From NCBI RefSeq assembly GCF_003627075.1, contig NZ_CP032630.1, forward strand, positions 2,976,001 to 3,040,000: DNA of 64,000 nucleotides, written 5' to 3'. Below, piece after piece: positions 35,206 to 43,735 of the stretch; position 1 is the stretch's first letter, and each line of letters starts with the position of its first letter. This DNA is from Protaetiibacter intestinalis. GTDB taxonomy: Bacteria; Actinomycetota; Actinomycetes; Actinomycetales; Microbacteriaceae. The notes under the pieces are model-generated. The model made no database searches, was not told the DNA's origin, and saw nothing but the letters and a program-made list of their open reading frames with translations. Both the position numbers and the translations under genes were made by a program.

Positions 35206-36021
35206 ATGAACACATGGTTCCTCACAGGCAGCTCGCGCGGCCTCGGCCGAAGCATCGCCGAAGCCGTCCTCGCCGCAGGCCACAACCTTGTCGCCACCGC
35301 TCGGAACATCGACTCACTGAGTGACCTAACGGCTCAGTACGGGAGCCGCATCCTGCCGCTGGCACTCGACGTGACAGACGGCCCCTCCGTACGCGACGCG
35401 ATAGATAGGACCCTCAAGCGCTTCGGTCGCATCGACGTCGTCGTCAACAACGCCGGCTACGCCGACGTCGTCGCGATCGAAGACATGGCGGAAGACGTCT
35501 TCCGTAATCAGGTTGAGGTCAACTTCTTCGGGGTCGTCAACGTCACCCGCGCCGTACTGCCCGTGATGCGCGCACAGGGCGCGGGACACATCATCCAGAT
35601 CTCTTCCGTCGGCGGCCGCGTCGGCGGCCCGGGGCTCGGCGCCTACCAGGCAGCAAAGTGGGCCGTCGGCGGATTCTCTGAGGTATTGGCGAAAGAGGTG
35701 CGGGCCTTCGGCATCCGCATCACTGTCGCAGAGCCTGGCGCGATGCGCACGAACTGGGCAGGTTCTTCAATGGCAACGCCTCCGGTGAGCGATGCGTACT
35801 CATCGGTGATCCAGCCAGTGATCGACCGGATGCGTACGTCTAACGGCAACCAGCCCGGTGACCCTGCCCGCGTCGCGCAGATCCTGCTCGACATCTCCGA
35901 GGCGGATGAGCCCCCGGTCCGTCTCCTACTCGGGCGCGACGCAGTCCGCGTCGGGGCGATGGCCGCAGAAGCGCTCGCCGCATCCGACGCACGATGGCAC
36001 GACGTGAGCACATCTGTATGA
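35206..36021 (+). CDS. SDR-family oxidoreductase (retinol-dehydrogenase-like)
   Basis: A 271-residue SDR with TGSSRGLGRSIAEAVLAAGHNLVATARN at the start (T-G-x3-G-x-G), LDVTDGPSVRDAIDRTLKRFGRIDVVVNNAGYA, catalytic HIIQISSVGGRVGGPGLGAYQAAKWAVGGFSEVLAKEV (S, Y-x3-K) and the long C-terminus typical of the SDR5-like/retinol dehydrogenase type, which lacks the FabG end. It is third in the AKR-SDR-SDR operon, 39 bases after the previous gene with an AAGGAG site, and is followed by a large hairpin. Confidence 0.92.
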   Translation: MNTWFLTGSSRGLGRSIAEAVLAAGHNLVATARNIDSLSDLTAQYGSRILPLALDVTDGPSVRDAIDRTLKRFGRIDVVVNNAGYADVVAIEDMAEDVFRNQVEVNFFGVVNVTRAVLPVMRAQGAGHIIQISSVGGRVGGPGLGAYQAAKWAVGGFSEVLAKEVRAFGIRITVAEPGAMRTNWAGSSMATPPVSDAYSSVIQPVIDRMRTSNGNQPGDPARVAQILLDISEADEPPVRLLLGRDAVRVGAMAAEALAASDARWHDVSTSV

Positions 36022-36029
36022 CCTTCTCA

Positions 36030-36078
36030 ATTGGGCCGTGGGCTGACGCCATATCCTGGCATCAGCCCACGGCCCAAT
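36030..36078. terminator. 49-base hairpin between SDR and tetR
   Basis: ATTGGGCCGTGGGCTGA (36030-36046) pairs perfectly with its complement at 36062-36078, and GCCA/TGGC extends the stem inward after one mismatch. It begins 8 bases after the SDR stop and ends 21 bases before the tetR start. It has no T-run. It could end the operon, in either direction, or lower tetR expression from read-through. Confidence 0.7.
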
Positions 36079-36099
36079 CCAGCGACGAAGATGGAGACC

Positions 36100-36771
36100 A
36101 TGACAAGCACCGAGTTCGAACGCGCACGCAGACCCGAGCAGAAGGAGCAGCGTCGCAACTCGATTCTGACTGCAGCCCGCGAGATGCTTGCTACCGCCCC
36201 GCTGCGGGAAATCAGCCTCCGGGAGCTGAGCCGCCGCATCGGTCTGTCTAAGTCCAATGTGATTCGCTACTTCCCGACACGAGAAGCAATCTTCTTCGAA
36301 GTCCTCAACACCGAATTCGACCTCTGGATTGACGACTTAGCCAAAGAACTACCAGCGCGAAACGCCACGCCCGGAGAGGTGATCGATGGTTGGGCGAGTT
36401 CGCTGTCACGACGCCCTCTGCTGTGCGAGCTAGTCGCGGCGCTCGGAAATGAACTGGAACGGAACATCCCGACACCAGATGTCCGCGAGTTCAAGCTCGC
36501 GAATGGCGCAGCTCAAGAACGACTAGCCGCGCAGCTGACACCACGTCTTGGTCTGAAACTAAGCGCCACTAGGGAGTTAGTCTCCTCTGCCATCATCGTC
36601 GTCGCCGGGCTCTGGCCGTTCTCGAATCCTTCCAACGCCGTTCTCGAGGCACTGGAAGATGAAAGACTTCAGCATTCGAAGGTCGACTTCGAGAGGCGAA
36701 CGTCGCGGCTCCTCAAGCTCATCTACGACGGCATGGTCCAGGAAAGCATGCGCGCCCGGAGTGCCGGATAG
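36100..36771 (+). CDS. TetR-family transcriptional regulator
   Basis: A 223-residue TetR regulator: helix-turn-helix in ILTAAREMLATAPLREISLRELSRRIGLSKSNVIRYFPTREAIFFEVL, then an all-helical ligand domain with ELVAALGNELERN and a final KLIYDGMVQESM. ATG at 36100 was chosen with GGAG just upstream; an ATG three codons earlier (36091) is possible. It lies in the same direction as the AKR-SDR-SDR genes behind the hairpin and is the obvious ligand for the 31-bp palindrome at 33321. No second copy of that palindrome is seen before tetR, so autoregulation would occur through read-through only. Confidence 0.9.
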   Translation: MTSTEFERARRPEQKEQRRNSILTAAREMLATAPLREISLRELSRRIGLSKSNVIRYFPTREAIFFEVLNTEFDLWIDDLAKELPARNATPGEVIDGWASSLSRRPLLCELVAALGNELERNIPTPDVREFKLANGAAQERLAAQLTPRLGLKLSATRELVSSAIIVVAGLWPFSNPSNAVLEALEDERLQHSKVDFERRTSRLLKLIYDGMVQESMRARSAG

Positions 36772-37067
36772 TCATCTCTTCCCACTGACGACACAGATTT
36801 TCTTCAGGAGAGCACCGGGCAAGGGCGCAACCCCTCTTTATGGGGCTTTCTGTCGCTTCGCAGATGAGGAGGTAGCGGTGAGGTAGCCGGGGTGGGTCGA
36901 GGTCTCTCGATGATGGGAGTTCTCATGCTGCCCGTCTGGAAGAACTCGACGTGCGCCACGGTACCCTCGCTGGCCCTAATCTGACACTATTCAGCCGTCT
37001 GCACGAGCTTGGGCTCGTCGCGGTCGGATAGCGGCTCGACCGATGCCCTTCACGCGGGCATCCTCGA
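36772..37067. other. gap between tetR and IS481 copy
   Basis: No gene is supported. Part of this stretch is read in the shifted frame of the neighbouring transposase but has no homology to it. It probably holds the IS481 outer end. Confidence 0.4.
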
Positions 37068-37996
37068 CTAGGTGTGATGTCCAGGCAGGTTTTTGAGTCT
37101 GCTGATGGGCGGGGCTCCGATTGCGGAGTGGATCCTGTGGTGATTGTAGAAGTGCAACCAGCTAGGTAAGGTTTCGCGGCGGTCGGTGTCGGAGGCGTAG
37201 AAGCGGGCGTAGGCCCAGCCGTCCGCGAGGGTGCGGTGGAATCGCTCGATCTTGCCGTTCGTCTGCGGTCGGTAGGGGCGGGTCCGTTTGTGTGTGATCC
37301 CGAGTTCGGCGCATGCATCTCGCCAGGCGTAGGAGCGGCGCGTTCGAGCACGCCGATCGCGGTGACGGCCTTCTCGTCCGTGCAGATCTCGACGTAGGCG
37401 ACGCGGGAGTGGTCATCGATCACGGTGTGCAGGAACGCGGTCCCGATACGAGGCCGGTATTCACGACCGCGTTCACCGGTCCGACGCGCCTGCGCGTGCG
37501 CGTTGGCTTTGCTCTGCTGTCGGCTGAGGAACTTGTGCCCTCCGCCGTCAGGGATGTTGCCGAACTTGGTGACGTCGACATGGATCAGGGATCCCGGATG
37601 ATCGTGCTCGTAGCGGCGGATCGGTTCACCGGTAACCCGATCGATGCGGCTGAGCCTGTTGATCCGGCAGCGCACGAGCACGGCGTGGACCGTGGACGCC
37701 GGGATGCCGAGCTCGCCGCCGATCTGGACCGGCCCCAACCGGCGACGCCACCGCGGCTTCACGATCCGCTTCACCAGCGCCGGAGGCGTCTTCGTCGGCA
37801 TCGAACGAGGCCGGCTGGATCTGTCAACCATCCCCGCGGGCCCCTTGTCGCGGAATCGGGCCGCCCACTTGCGGGCCGTGGGCGGCGAGACCATGAACAT
37901 CTTCGTCGCCACCGTCACTGGCCAACGGTCATCGACGATCAGGCGCGCCAGACGTAAGCGAGCGCGAGGAGTGAGAGCAGCGTTAGCGTGGGGCAC
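37068..37996 (-). pseudogene. IS481-family transposase with internal deletion
   Basis: From a GTG at 37996 the protein reads (M)PHANAALTPRARLRLARLIVDDRWPVTVATKMFMVSPPTARKWAARF, DRSSRPRSMPTKTPPALVKRIVKPRWRRRLGPVQIGGELGIPASTVHAVL, then the DDE core HVDVTKFGNIPDGGG and VIDDHSRVAYVEICTDEKAVTAIGVLERAA. It then jumps frame to YAWRDACAELGITHKRTRPYRPQTNGKIERFHRTLADGWAY and ends LKNLPGHHT. About 20-25 codons with the second catalytic Asp (usually LSDNGS) are missing at the jump, near 37,335. It cannot transpose on its own. Confidence 0.85.
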
Positions 37997-38495
37997 GAAG
38001 GCCTCCTGGGATGCGTGAGCGGTTTCTAGACAACTCCACTCTCGCAACGGGAGGCCTTCACCCGTCAACCGCTCACACGCGACTCACGCAACAACGTCCC
38101 TGGACATCACAACTAGCTAGCCTGCCTTGGCCGAACCTTGCGTCAGCGGGCCACCGACGTACTAGCGTTCTTCGACCTCCCGGTCGTTGCTCGAAGCCGG
38201 CGGCTTCGGACCCCGGCCACAGCCTGGATCGTGATGAGCCGCTCCTCTTCCGCAACAGACTCGCCAACCCGGCACCCCAGGCCGAGCAACGGGAGTTCAC
38301 CCTCGATGCTCAACTCAGCGTTCCCCGCAGCAGTGGTGTGATCTCGATCTGCTCGCGGCTGAACCCGATTTGACCGCCCGAGACTCAATATAAAGCGAAC
38401 TCTGACCTGTCGCGATAGTCAGATTATGTCGTCGGGCTCAGAGCAGAACCTGACCAACTGCACGGGCAGTTCGTCCGCCTTCTCTGGGGCTCCCG
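37997..38495. other. junction between IS481 remnant and ICE backbone
   Basis: GAGGCCTTC/GAAGGCCTC inverted repeats at about 37,999 and 38,050 mark the IS481 end. From about 38,070 to 38,495 I see no gene. Base composition is lower in G+C near 38,380-38,430, then rises as the first ICE gene approaches. If the conjugative element once had a left arm with a relaxase, it has been lost somewhere here. Confidence 0.4.
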
Positions 38496-38503
38496 GCGCA
38501 CCT
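38496..38503 (+). promoter_or_regulatory. GCGCACCT element 1
   Basis: The octamer ends 55 bases before the first ICE gene. ACCTC within it and its next base can pair with GAGGT of the GGAGGAGGT ribosome site at 38548-38556. Confidence 0.6.
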
Positions 38504-38558
38504 CATGGTCGCAAGGGCCACCGGCCACACGCCTCCGGCCCATACTGGGAGGAGGTCG

Positions 38559-39650
38559 ATGATGGCGAGGGACGAGGAGGCGCGGGCTGCACGAGATGCG
38601 AAGCTCGAACGACTCCATGAGCGGCTAGCGGCTGCGGTCGAACAGCTCGTCTCGGGTGAGGACTGGAAGCGTGCGCTCGAGTTCGCGGCGCGGTTCCGTG
38701 CGAAGTCATTCAACAACACTCTGCTGATCTGGGCGCAGCACATCGACCTCTACGAGGCAGGGCGCACGAGCGTGCCGGAGCCGACGTTCGTGGCCGGCTA
38801 CAAGCAGTGGAAGGCGTTGGGTCACTCTCCGCTGGCGGGCGGGTCGATGCAGATCTTCGCGCCGCTGATGGCGCGGTTCGCGTCCGCGGCACCGCAGAAC
38901 CCCGGATCATGGCGCCGCCTGGACAGGTACGAGAAGCCGAAGCCCGGAGAAACGGTCCGGTCGAAGATGGTCCGCGCGATTCCGGTGCGTGTCTGGGACG
39001 TCTCGATGACCGACGGCCCGCCGATCCCTGAACGCCCGGCGCCGACGCTGCTGGGAGGCCAGGCACCGGACGGTTTATGGGAAGGGCTATCGGCGCTGGT
39101 GGCGGCCGAGGGCTTCGCGGTGCTGCGGGTCGAGCACGAGGGCATGATTCACGGCGCGAACGGCTTGACCGACTTCCAGGCGCGCAGGGTCGCGGTGCGG
39201 ACGAACATGGACGGGGCCGCGCAGGTGAAGACTCTCGCGCACGAGCTCGCGCATGTGATGTTGCACGGCCCCGACAATCCGGATGCGACCGGGCATCGAG
39301 GCGTCGGCGAGGTCGAGGCCGAGTCCGTGGCGCTGATGATCGGTGCCGCGCATGGCATGGACACCGCCGCCTACACGATCCCGTATGTCTCGGGTTGGGC
39401 GGGCACGGTCAAGGACAAGGACCCGGCCGAGGTCGTGCAGGCCACCGGCGAGCGAGTCCGCAAGATCGCGGTGACGATTCTCGACGCGCTGCCCACCGTT
39501 CAGGTCGACACGGGCGACCCGCCCGGCCTGTCCAGTGAGCCGGCTGGGACTTCGCGTGTGGCTGGCTCGGAGCGGATCGCACCCCAGTCGGTGCCGGTCG
39601 AGTTGGCGCGTTCGTCGCGTCCTGCGGACGTGGCGATGAGGAGCCTGTGA
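38559..39650 (+). CDS. ArdC-like antirestriction / ImmA-IrrE-type metallopeptidase protein
   Basis: A 363-residue protein. The N-terminal half resembles the ArdC ssDNA-binding domain (KRALEFAARFRAKSFNNTLLIWAQ, FVAGYKQWKALG). The C-terminal half has a zinc-protease motif, VKTLAHELAHVMLH, with a glutamate further on (GEVEAESVALMIG), as in ArdC/IrrE-like peptidases. ArdC proteins protect incoming single-stranded plasmid DNA. The ATG at 38559 (or 38562) follows GGAGGAGG. It is the first gene of the ICE backbone and overlaps the prim-pol start (TGATG), so it would be made early in a recipient. Confidence 0.85.
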   Translation: MMARDEEARAARDAKLERLHERLAAAVEQLVSGEDWKRALEFAARFRAKSFNNTLLIWAQHIDLYEAGRTSVPEPTFVAGYKQWKALGHSPLAGGSMQIFAPLMARFASAAPQNPGSWRRLDRYEKPKPGETVRSKMVRAIPVRVWDVSMTDGPPIPERPAPTLLGGQAPDGLWEGLSALVAAEGFAVLRVEHEGMIHGANGLTDFQARRVAVRTNMDGAAQVKTLAHELAHVMLHGPDNPDATGHRGVGEVEAESVALMIGAAHGMDTAAYTIPYVSGWAGTVKDKDPAEVVQATGERVRKIAVTILDALPTVQVDTGDPPGLSSEPAGTSRVAGSERIAPQSVPVELARSSRPADVAMRSL

Positions 39651-40564
39651 TGAGCGTCGCCAGCGTCCTCTCCTCGGTGTCGGCCCTTCCGTTGCCGCAG
39701 GCCGCCGCGCTGCTCGCGGCTGCTGGGGTGCCTGTGTTGCCGTGCGTGCCGGGCGCGAAGAACCCGCTGTTGAAGCCCGATGAGGAGAACCCGGAAGCGC
39801 AGCCCGGCGGCTTCCACGCGGCAACCACCGACGCTCGCCAGGTGACGGCATGGTGGCGGCGGTGGCCGTCGGCGAACATCGGCGTCCCGACCGGTGCTGT
39901 CTCCGGGGTCGAGGTCGTCGACGTGGACCGCAAGCCCGGCGGCGACGGGGTCGCCGCATTCGAGCGCGCCCGCCGCGCCGGTCTCGTGCCGGGGTGGCTG
40001 GCCGTAGTCAGGTCGGCGTCCGGCGGGGCGCACTTCTACTTCCCGGCCGACACGGACCGGCCGCAGCGGTCCTGGCAGGCGGCGAAGGCGCATGTGGACT
40101 TCCGTGGCGACGGCGGCTACATCATCGCCCCGCCCTCGGCCGTGACCGGCACCGGTTCCTACGAGTTCGTCGCCGGCGCCGACCGGGCGCCCGCCCCGGT
40201 CGATGCGGATCGGCTGCGGGACTTCCTCGACCCGCGCCCGGATCCTGCCCCGCACCGGGTGCGCGGCCCGATCCGCTCGGAGGATGCCGCACGGCTGGCC
40301 GCGTGGGTCGGAATGCGCGACGAAGGCGAGCGCAACCGCGGCCTGTTCTGGGCATCGTGCCGTCTCGCGGAGGCGGGCCTGTCACTGCCCGAGATGGTCG
40401 ACGCACTCGCCCCGGCCGGTGAACAGGTCGGCCTCCCGCAACGGGAGATCGAGACCACGATCCGCTCTGCATACCGCGCCACGCACGTCCAGCCCGCATC
40501 CGTCGTCGGACAGGGCGATGCCCCGCGCCAGCCGACGAAGCTCACCGGGCAGGTGCTCTCATGA
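39650..40564 (+). CDS. bifunctional DNA primase/polymerase (prim-pol)
   Basis: A 304-residue archaeo-eukaryotic primase-type protein: AAALLAAAGVPVLPCVPGAKNPLL, WWRRWPSANIGVPTGAVSGVEVVDVDRK (metal-binding D-x-D), GGAHFYFPAD and FRGDGGYIIAPPSAVTGTGSYEF. The C-terminal part (RDEGERNRGLFWASCRLAEAG, then IETTIRSAYRA) is the primase-C-terminal-like helical domain. No helicase is fused. It probably primes replication of the excised element. It overlaps its neighbours at both ends by 1-4 bases. Confidence 0.9.
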   Translation: MSVASVLSSVSALPLPQAAALLAAAGVPVLPCVPGAKNPLLKPDEENPEAQPGGFHAATTDARQVTAWWRRWPSANIGVPTGAVSGVEVVDVDRKPGGDGVAAFERARRAGLVPGWLAVVRSASGGAHFYFPADTDRPQRSWQAAKAHVDFRGDGGYIIAPPSAVTGTGSYEFVAGADRAPAPVDADRLRDFLDPRPDPAPHRVRGPIRSEDAARLAAWVGMRDEGERNRGLFWASCRLAEAGLSLPEMVDALAPAGEQVGLPQREIETTIRSAYRATHVQPASVVGQGDAPRQPTKLTGQVLS

Positions 40565-41217
40565 ATCCGCCAACGACCGTACGGCCGCGGGGCGGGCGGG
40601 TCGCGGTCGTGACGGCCGTGGCCGGGACGGTGTTCATCGCGGCCGGCGCGTTCTGGCTCTCGTTCACCGCCCTCGCAGACCTCGCTCGCCGCTCGGGCGT
40701 AGATGCCGGGCAGGCCTGGGCGTGGCCGCTCATCGTCGACGGGATCATCGTCGTCGCGACGGTCGCTGTCGTCGCCCTCGCGGGCCAGCGGTCGGCTTGG
40801 TACCCGTGGCTGCTGCTCGCGGCCGGTGCACTGGTGTCGGTGACGGCGAACGCGGTCCACGCCGTCGTCGCGGCCGACGCCGACGTGCCGGGCGTGCTCG
40901 CCGCGTGTGTCGCGGCGGTACCGCCGCTGGTGCTGCTGGCGATCACACACCTCACCGTGATTCTCACTCGCCCACTTCCCGTGAGTATCGAGCCCGCCGA
41001 GGAGTCTGCGCCTGATGAGGACATGCCTGATGCTGCACCGGCGCCGCCGGCAGTCGCGCCTGTGCGCCAGGTAGGCCGGGAGCTCGCGGCGCGCCTGCGG
41101 GAGCAGGGCTGGTCGAACAAGGCCATCGCCCGCCATCTGGGCGTGCACCCATCCACGGTGGGCCGCTGGTTCGTCCCGCCCGCACTGACGACGGCTGAGG
41201 AGAAGGAGACGCCATGA
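40561..41217 (+). CDS. DUF2637-type membrane protein with C-terminal HTH
   Basis: A 218-residue protein with four hydrophobic segments in the first 140 residues (VAVVTAVAGTVFIAAGAFWLSFTAL, WAWPLIVDGIIVVATVAVVAL, YPWLLLAAGALVSVTANAVHAV and LAACVAAVPPLVLLAITHLTVIL), which is the DUF2637/SpdB-like pattern of actinobacterial conjugative plasmids. The C-terminal 45 residues look like a helix-turn-helix (GRELAARLREQGWSNKAIARHLGVHPSTVGRWF). Spd proteins act in intramycelial spread of plasmids; the exact job here is unknown. It overlaps both neighbours (ATGA). Confidence 0.85.
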   Translation: MNPPTTVRPRGGRVAVVTAVAGTVFIAAGAFWLSFTALADLARRSGVDAGQAWAWPLIVDGIIVVATVAVVALAGQRSAWYPWLLLAAGALVSVTANAVHAVVAADADVPGVLAACVAAVPPLVLLAITHLTVILTRPLPVSIEPAEESAPDEDMPDAAPAPPAVAPVRQVGRELAARLREQGWSNKAIARHLGVHPSTVGRWFVPPALTTAEEKETP

Positions 41218-41645
41218 ACGACGACCAGCACACGACCGCTCTCCACGAGCAGGTCGAGGGCGAGCCGGACCGGCGGGAGCGCGACGAGACGCCGCGGGAA
41301 GGGGATACCTCGGCGCTCGCCCGGCACCGAGACCCGTCGCTGACCCAAGGCGCCACGGAGGCGGCGAAGAAGCAGCGGCCGGGCGTGGAGTGGGTGCGCC
41401 CGACCGACCTGATGGCGTCCCGCTCTGCCCGGATCGCGGGGCGGGGTATCGACTTCCAGGCTGAGCTGGCGCGTCGCTCCCGCCGGGTTCCCGGCCAGGC
41501 GTACCGGGCGACGCGGACCGGGGCGCGCACTGGTGTCCGGTTCGTGAGCGAGCGTGCCCGGAAGCTGCCGCCTGTGACGGCGTTCGGCCGTGGGTCCGGG
41601 GAGCACTACTCCTGGGTGTCGCGCTCCGGGATCGGGCTCGGGTAA
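41214..41645 (+). CDS. ICE protein of unknown function, 143 residues
   Basis: A charged, soluble protein with no family that I can name. The first 60 residues are acidic and polar and probably disordered. The second half is strongly basic (SRSARIAGRGIDFQAELARRSRRVPGQAYRATRTGARTGVRF) and may bind DNA. It starts within the stop of the DUF2637 gene (ATGA) and is followed by the second GCGCACCT element, so it closes the first coupled block of four genes. Confidence 0.75.
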   Translation: MNDDQHTTALHEQVEGEPDRRERDETPREGDTSALARHRDPSLTQGATEAAKKQRPGVEWVRPTDLMASRSARIAGRGIDFQAELARRSRRVPGQAYRATRTGARTGVRFVSERARKLPPVTAFGRGSGEHYSWVSRSGIGLG

Positions 41646-41697
41646 CCATGTTCGCCCCCGGCGCGACGGCGCGAAGCGAGGCCGCTGGGGGCCGTGT

Positions 41698-41705
41698 GCG
41701 CACCT
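41698..41705 (+). promoter_or_regulatory. GCGCACCT element 2
   Basis: The octamer ends 20 bases before the ATG at 41726. The sequence CACCT-GCCTGTC-AGGAGGTG is an imperfect palindrome, and CACCT can pair with AGGTG at the end of the AGGAGG ribosome site. Confidence 0.6.
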
Positions 41706-41725
41706 GCCTGTCAGGAGGTGCCGTC

Positions 41726-42586
41726 ATGGAGACTGCCACGGCCCGCGACCGGCGGGAACGATTCGAGGATTCGGAGGCGCTGCGCGCCCTGCTCACCCGC
41801 CTCCACGAGGCGGGGCGCGGAGCGTGGCGCCATGACCCGGAGGCCGCTGCGCTCATGGAGCATGCGTCGAGCAAGTACGCGGCGCTGGCCCGCAAGCACG
41901 GGCTGGACCCGTGGGAGGCGGCGTCTGCGGCATTCGAGGCGATGCGCGGTGCCGCGACCCGCCGGGCGGAGGACCCGTGGGGGGTGATCACGCGGGCGGT
42001 GCAGGTGACGTGCACCGCGGAGGAGCGCGGCAACGGGCTGCTGTGCTCCGTCCACCAGGCCCGCCGGCCCCGCTACTCGGTGTTCCACGATGCGGAGCGG
42101 TTCAGCGACCGGGAGAACCCGCTGCCGGACTACCACCCCGCGTTCCGGTTCGACCCGTTCACCGACGACGAGCCCGACGACGGAGACGCGGTGCCCGAGC
42201 GGACGGTGAACGTCGCCACCGCCATCGAGGACACGATCGCGTTCCTCACCCGGGTCGGGTGGGAGCCAGAGACCGCGCGGGCCGCGGTCGAGTACGTCAC
42301 TGCCCGGCTCACGGAGGCGTCCTCGCGCGCATCGGCGTTCGAGGTGCTGCGCCGCGACCGGCAGGCCCGCGCCCTACTGGATCTCCCCGGCGCATCCTGG
42401 ACGGCGCTGCTGCGGGTCGTGCTCGGCGTTCCCGACCCGGCTCTCGCACACACGAACGCCGGCCGCGGAATGCTCCGCCGCCTGCTGATCGGCCAGCCGC
42501 TGCGCGCGCTGCTGACGGACGACGACCTCGTGATCACCGCCGGGCTCGCTGCACCCAGATTCGATGCCGGGAGCGGCGGGTCATGA
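41726..42586 (+). CDS. ICE protein of unknown function, 286 residues
   Basis: A soluble, mostly helical protein that I do not recognise. Noteworthy are the N-terminal KHGLDPWEAASAAFEAMRG and DPWGVITRAVQVTCTAEERGNGLLC stretches, which recall sigma-factor-like or replication-initiator helices, and a C-terminal VLRRDRQARALLDLPGASWTALLRVVLG. The ATG at 41726 has an ideal AGGAGG eight bases upstream, so the longer open frame before it is not used. It overlaps the ParB-like gene (ATGA), which suggests a common role in replication or stability. Confidence 0.75.
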   Translation: METATARDRRERFEDSEALRALLTRLHEAGRGAWRHDPEAAALMEHASSKYAALARKHGLDPWEAASAAFEAMRGAATRRAEDPWGVITRAVQVTCTAEERGNGLLCSVHQARRPRYSVFHDAERFSDRENPLPDYHPAFRFDPFTDDEPDDGDAVPERTVNVATAIEDTIAFLTRVGWEPETARAAVEYVTARLTEASSRASAFEVLRRDRQARALLDLPGASWTALLRVVLGVPDPALAHTNAGRGMLRRLLIGQPLRALLTDDDLVITAGLAAPRFDAGSGGS

Positions 42587-43659
42587 GCACGCCGCTGGAA
42601 GGACGCATCGAGCTGGAGCGCGCGGTCGATTCGATCATCGTCGGCGCGCGGCACCGGCACGACCACGGCGACCTGACCCCATTGGTCGAGTCGATCCGTC
42701 GCCACGGGCTGCTGCAGCCGATCACGGTCACCCTGGACGGGCACCTGATCTGCGGCGCCCGACGGCTGGCGGCGATCAAGCTGCTCGGTATCAAGACCGT
42801 CAACGTGTGGGTGCGGTCCGGGGTCTCCGACCGGCTCGGGCAGCTCATGGCGGAGCAGGACGACAACCAGCTCCACAAGCCCCTCACGCAGCTCGAAGCT
42901 GCCGCTCTATACCGCGAACTGAAGACCCTGCTGGCCGAGGACGCCGCCGGCCGCCAGGAGGCCGCCCGGTTCCAAACGTCCGCCGACGGCGCAGAAGGCG
43001 GTGGTGCCAATTTGGCACCACCGCGGATTGAGCAGGGCAAGACCCGCGCGCAGGCCGCTCGGATGGTCACTGGCCGCGCCTCATACACGACGTTGGAGCG
43101 CATCGGCCGGCTGGAAGACCTCGCCGCGGACGATTCCCAGCCCGAGGCGGTGCGGGCGCGCGCCGCGCAGGAGGTCGAGCGGATCAAGACCGGCGGTAGC
43201 GTCTATCCCTCGCATCTGCGCGTGAACGCGGAGCTGTCGCTGGCGGAGCTCGACCAGCTCGCCGCCGACCTGGCCCAGCCCGCCGAGCTGCGCGAGCAGG
43301 CCCGTACCGAAGCGGATGCGGTGCGGGCCGCGGAGCGGGAGGCGAAGGCCGCGGAGCTGGAGCAATTGGCGCAGGCCGCGCTCGCCCGCGTCAAGGCCGC
43401 CAAGATGACCGGCAGGAAGGCGAAGCGGCCCGCGCTGACGGCGGTGGTGCCGGGTCTCCCGGTGCCGTTCCCGCTGAGCGTGTTCACCGCGACGTGGGAC
43501 GACATGGCCTCGTGGTGGGAGCACTACGACCCCGCCGAGGTCGGCCCCGCACTGACCACCGAGCAATGGGCACGGTTCGAGGAGACCATCGCCGGCACCG
43601 TCGCGTTCACTGACGCCGCCCGTTCCTCACGGCAGGACCGGGCCGAGCAGACCGCCTGA
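42583..43659 (+). CDS. ParB-like nuclease-domain protein
   Basis: A 358-residue protein with a ParB/Srx N-terminal domain: IIVGARHRHDHGDLTPLVESIRRHGLLQPITVTLDGHLICGARRLAAIKLLG, the C/G-x-R-R box, then EQDDNQLHKPLTQLEAAALYREL. A central KTRAQAARMVTGRASYTTLERIGRLEDLA looks like the ParB helix-turn-helix. A long coiled-coil-like stretch (EAKAAELEQLAQAALARVKAAKM) precedes a globular end. ParB proteins in mobile elements act in partition, in copy control or as CTP-dependent clamps. No ParA is encoded nearby. Confidence 0.88.
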   Translation: MSTPLEGRIELERAVDSIIVGARHRHDHGDLTPLVESIRRHGLLQPITVTLDGHLICGARRLAAIKLLGIKTVNVWVRSGVSDRLGQLMAEQDDNQLHKPLTQLEAAALYRELKTLLAEDAAGRQEAARFQTSADGAEGGGANLAPPRIEQGKTRAQAARMVTGRASYTTLERIGRLEDLAADDSQPEAVRARAAQEVERIKTGGSVYPSHLRVNAELSLAELDQLAADLAQPAELREQARTEADAVRAAEREAKAAELEQLAQAALARVKAAKMTGRKAKRPALTAVVPGLPVPFPLSVFTATWDDMASWWEHYDPAEVGPALTTEQWARFEETIAGTVAFTDAARSSRQDRAEQTA

Positions 43660-43679
43660 ACAGAGCGGGGGGCGGTGGT

Positions 43680-43687
43680 GCGCACCT
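43680..43687 (+). promoter_or_regulatory. GCGCACCT element 3
   Basis: The octamer ends 48 bases before the ATG at 43736. CCTTCC (43685-43690) is complementary to the likely ribosome site GGAAGG (43720-43725), and GGCAAC/GTTGCC (43692-43714) pairs inside, giving a nested hairpin that hides the site. Confidence 0.65.
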
Positions 43688-43735
43688 TCCTGGCAACCAC
43701 GCATCCCTGTTGCCGTCCGGGAAGGACCCCTGTTC

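Noticed and set aside
24602..38495. Search for a left attachment site matching the tRNA-Pro 3' end (GGATTTGAACCTGCGACC)
   Set aside because: By eye no second copy was found within the window, so no left ICE boundary is proposed.
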